A DNA stretch of 6,688 nucleotides from Deltaproteobacteria bacterium (GTDB taxonomy: Bacteria > Desulfobacterota > DSM-4660 > Desulfatiglandales > Desulfatiglandaceae). The notes under the pieces were generated by a model. The model did no database searches. It saw only the letters and a program-made list of their open reading frames with translations, and was not told the origin of the DNA. The first letter of the stretch is position 1, and each line of letters opens with the position of its first letter. This document shows, in pieces, positions 5,297-6,688 of this stretch. A program made the translations under genes and the position numbers. The DNA lies in assembly GCA_019313765.1 (NCBI GenBank), contig JAFDAP010000173.1, positions 1 through 6,688 of the forward strand. The letters are read 5' to 3'.

Positions 5297-5531
5297 TTAA
5301 TCCTTTGAAATGGTAATATTGTATCCCTTACCCTCTGATTGAACGTCTTTCACCTGCCACCCTTTGCTTTCGGCGGCCCGGCTTACGTTCTCTTTAGAGG
5401 TGTCCGTATCTACCAGCACCTGAATCTCCCCCTTATTCACCTTTTCGATTTCGTCCATAGTCATAAGGACGGGCTGGGGGCAAGACGGGCTGGGGGCAAC
5501 TTAGTCCTCTCGCATCAACAGTTGCATTCAT
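5297..5531 (-). pseudogene. TusA/SirA-like small sulfur/selenium carrier, frameshifted by a 16-bp duplication
   Basis: The ATG at 5531 has AGGG 6 nt upstream and lies 12 bp after yedE. It opens MNATVDARGLSCPQPV, a textbook TusA-family start with the CPxP cysteine at residue 12. An exact 16-bp tandem duplication (5468-5499) then shifts the frame, and translation ends about 15 residues later. Removing one copy restores a 72-residue protein that continues LMTMDEIEKVNKGEIQ, then VDTDTSKENVSRAAESKGW, and stops at TAA 5299-5297, a normal length and profile for the family. The remaining sequence shows no other damage, so the break is recent, reversible by slippage, or an assembly error. The intact form would be a CPxP carrier resembling the first domain of YedF. 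Confidence 0.88.
5468..5499. repeat. Exact 16-bp tandem duplication breaking the tusA-like gene
   Basis: The unit GACGGGCTGGGGGCAA occurs twice back to back (5468-5483 and 5484-5499) with no mismatch. Since 16 is not a multiple of three it shifts the reading frame by one, right at the codons of the CPxP motif. Confidence 0.95.
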
Positions 5532-5543
5532 CTTTATCCCTCA

Positions 5544-6638
5544 TTAGGCAATCTTTTTTCTCATGGTGAAGCCAATAAACAAACAGACAAGGAGTCCTAT
5601 GATCACGGCAGCAATTCCATGGGGCCCCACGCCATTTGGCGAACTTGCCAGGCCGAAGTTGTGGGCAAATCCGGCCCCCACTATCATCCCAAGGACGAAT
5701 AATGCCGAATCTCCATCACCCTCTCCGGCAAGGAAAAGCTGTCGCCCTGGACACCCTCCGGCCAAGGCAAAGGCCAGGCCAGCCACGACCATACCTCCAA
5801 AGTTCCAGATAGCCATGGTATGGGCCACCGGCTGCTTGGCAAAGCCGGGATGAAATTGTCCTACGATAAGGTTCGTGACAAAGGCAAAAACCACTAAGGC
5901 AAGGAGTCCCATGAAGAGATGTGCCTGTCGGAACAGGATCAGGTCCCTGAAGGCGCCCATTGTGCAGAAACGGCTTCTCTGGGCCAGAAACCCTATTGCA
6001 AGGCCCACAACCAGGGAAATGATCAGCGCAGCATGCATGGCCCCCGGGCCTTTGAGACTGTAAAAAAGGACCCCGCTTTTGGCCTCTCCCTCAACCTGGG
6101 GAAAGATGAGAATCAGTATGAAAAAGCCTAACATGATCAAAGGCAACAACCATCCCACCGACGTGTGTGTCTTCTCAGCACGCCCTAAGTTATACCCGCC
6201 TTTGAGGAAAAGGGTGCCGATCCAGATGCCGACAATCAGCCCGAGCAGGCCGAAAATGGCGTTTCCGTCACCGGCTGAAAAACGCAACAGGGCCCGCCAC
6301 GGGCATCCTAAAAAGACTAAGGCCCCAATCATGGCAAAGGCACCTAATATAAACCTTACTATTGGAGCGGAGCCCGCACGGGGCCGGAATTCCTTAAAAA
6401 GATAGGCCGCAATAAGTGCGCCCAAGACAAACCCGATAATTTCGGGGCGCATGTACTGCACCACAGCAGCACGGTGTATGCCGATTGCCCCTGCGATATC
6501 CCTCTCAAAGCAGGCTACACAAATGCCCATATTTCCGGGGTTGCCCAGCTTTTGTAAGAGTGCAGCAAGTATCCCGATAAAAGCCCCCACACTGATTATT
6601 CCCCAGCGTGTCGAGAAAAAGTTTTTCAATTGCGCCAT
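5544..6638 (-). CDS. yedE: YedE-type putative selenium transporter (membrane protein)
   Basis: A 364-residue inner-membrane protein of the YedE/YeeE family, the selenium-linked branch proposed to import a selenium compound. I count about ten hydrophobic segments, roughly at residues 12-29, 65-82, 93-111, 126-146, 161-180, 200-219, 238-259, 276-294, 311-329 and 341-358. Cysteines lie in conserved-looking motifs: GNMGICVACFERD (C40, C43), GCPWRALLR (C112), RSRFCTMGAFRD (C225) and GGCPGRQL (C296). The GCPWR and GCPGR blocks are each followed by an AGDGN/GEGDGD stretch and a helix, showing the family's internal two-fold repeat. The start is ATG at 6638, with GGAGG 6 nt upstream. It is the first operon gene in this window; its promoter probably lies at or beyond the right edge. 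The transported species is not proven. Confidence 0.92.
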   Translation of the reverse strand: MAQLKNFFSTRWGIISVGAFIGILAALLQKLGNPGNMGICVACFERDIAGAIGIHRAAVVQYMRPEIIGFVLGALIAAYLFKEFRPRAGSAPIVRFILGAFAMIGALVFLGCPWRALLRFSAGDGNAIFGLLGLIVGIWIGTLFLKGGYNLGRAEKTHTSVGWLLPLIMLGFFILILIFPQVEGEAKSGVLFYSLKGPGAMHAALIISLVVGLAIGFLAQRSRFCTMGAFRDLILFRQAHLFMGLLALVVFAFVTNLIVGQFHPGFAKQPVAHTMAIWNFGGMVVAGLAFALAGGCPGRQLFLAGEGDGDSALFVLGMIVGAGFAHNFGLASSPNGVGPHGIAAVIIGLLVCLFIGFTMRKKIA

Positions 6639-6688
6639 TTACTTCCTCCTTTCAAGATATACAATCGCTTCACGATTCTATATGATGT

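Noticed and set aside
5563..6405. Several plus-strand open frames opposite yedE
   Set aside because: They are antisense shadows of a GC-rich membrane-protein gene, rich in Pro, Lys, Arg and Ala with no recognisable domains.
6639..6688. Promoter for the selenium operon upstream of yedE
   Set aside because: TATA-like strings occur, but no -35 box at proper spacing can be seen before the window ends.

Overview
The window is a bacterial chromosome segment with every supported gene on the minus strand, so transcription runs from high to low coordinates. The gene set (a selenium operon with a Sec-encoding selD, a DUF1858 redox protein, an MntA-HepT pair) and a palindromic repeat with a 'CGTAAAAAGTC'-type end suggest an anaerobic deltaproteobacterium (Desulfobacterota). 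That assignment is an inference from gene content and general familiarity, not a database match.

Right and centre (6638 to 1192) hold a compact selenium operon. In transcription order it contains: yedE (putative selenium transporter); a small tusA/sirA-like gene broken by an exact 16-bp tandem duplication beside its CPxP motif; a palindromic MITE-like element of about 200 bp filling the next intergenic gap; a DUF3343 protein with an extra cysteine-bearing C-terminal region; a ribokinase-fold protein like ADP-dependent NAD(P)H-hydrate dehydratase; a small DUF1858 protein; a YbaK/EbsC-type aminoacyl-tRNA deacylase; selD; and yedF (TusA domain plus DsrE-like domain). Several neighbours overlap or lie within a few dozen bases, and most have clear Shine-Dalgarno sequences.

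The selD gene is the main annotation trap. Its true start is the ATG at 2896, followed by an in-frame UGA at 2845-2843 exactly where the catalytic Cys/Sec of selenophosphate synthetase belongs. A hairpin with the geometry of a bacterial SECIS lies just downstream. A standard gene caller would lose the first 21 residues, including the active site. The genome must therefore also carry selA, selB and selC somewhere outside this window.

Together the genes suggest a path in which YedE imports a selenium species, cysteine-based carriers (YedF, DUF3343, possibly the DUF1858 protein and formerly the TusA-like protein) hold reduced selenium, and SelD makes selenophosphate for Sec-tRNA synthesis. The roles of the dehydratase-like protein and the deacylase in this path are unknown and form the most open question here.

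The left end (915 to 63) is a separate two-gene unit, mntA-hepT, a nucleotidyltransferase/HEPN-RNase toxin-antitoxin module. It is separated from yedF by a 276-bp gap that holds a degenerate 7-bp repeat, a weak candidate terminator and a candidate promoter. mntA carries an exact 33-bp in-frame tandem duplication. Bases 1-62 and 6639-6688 contain no gene that I can support.
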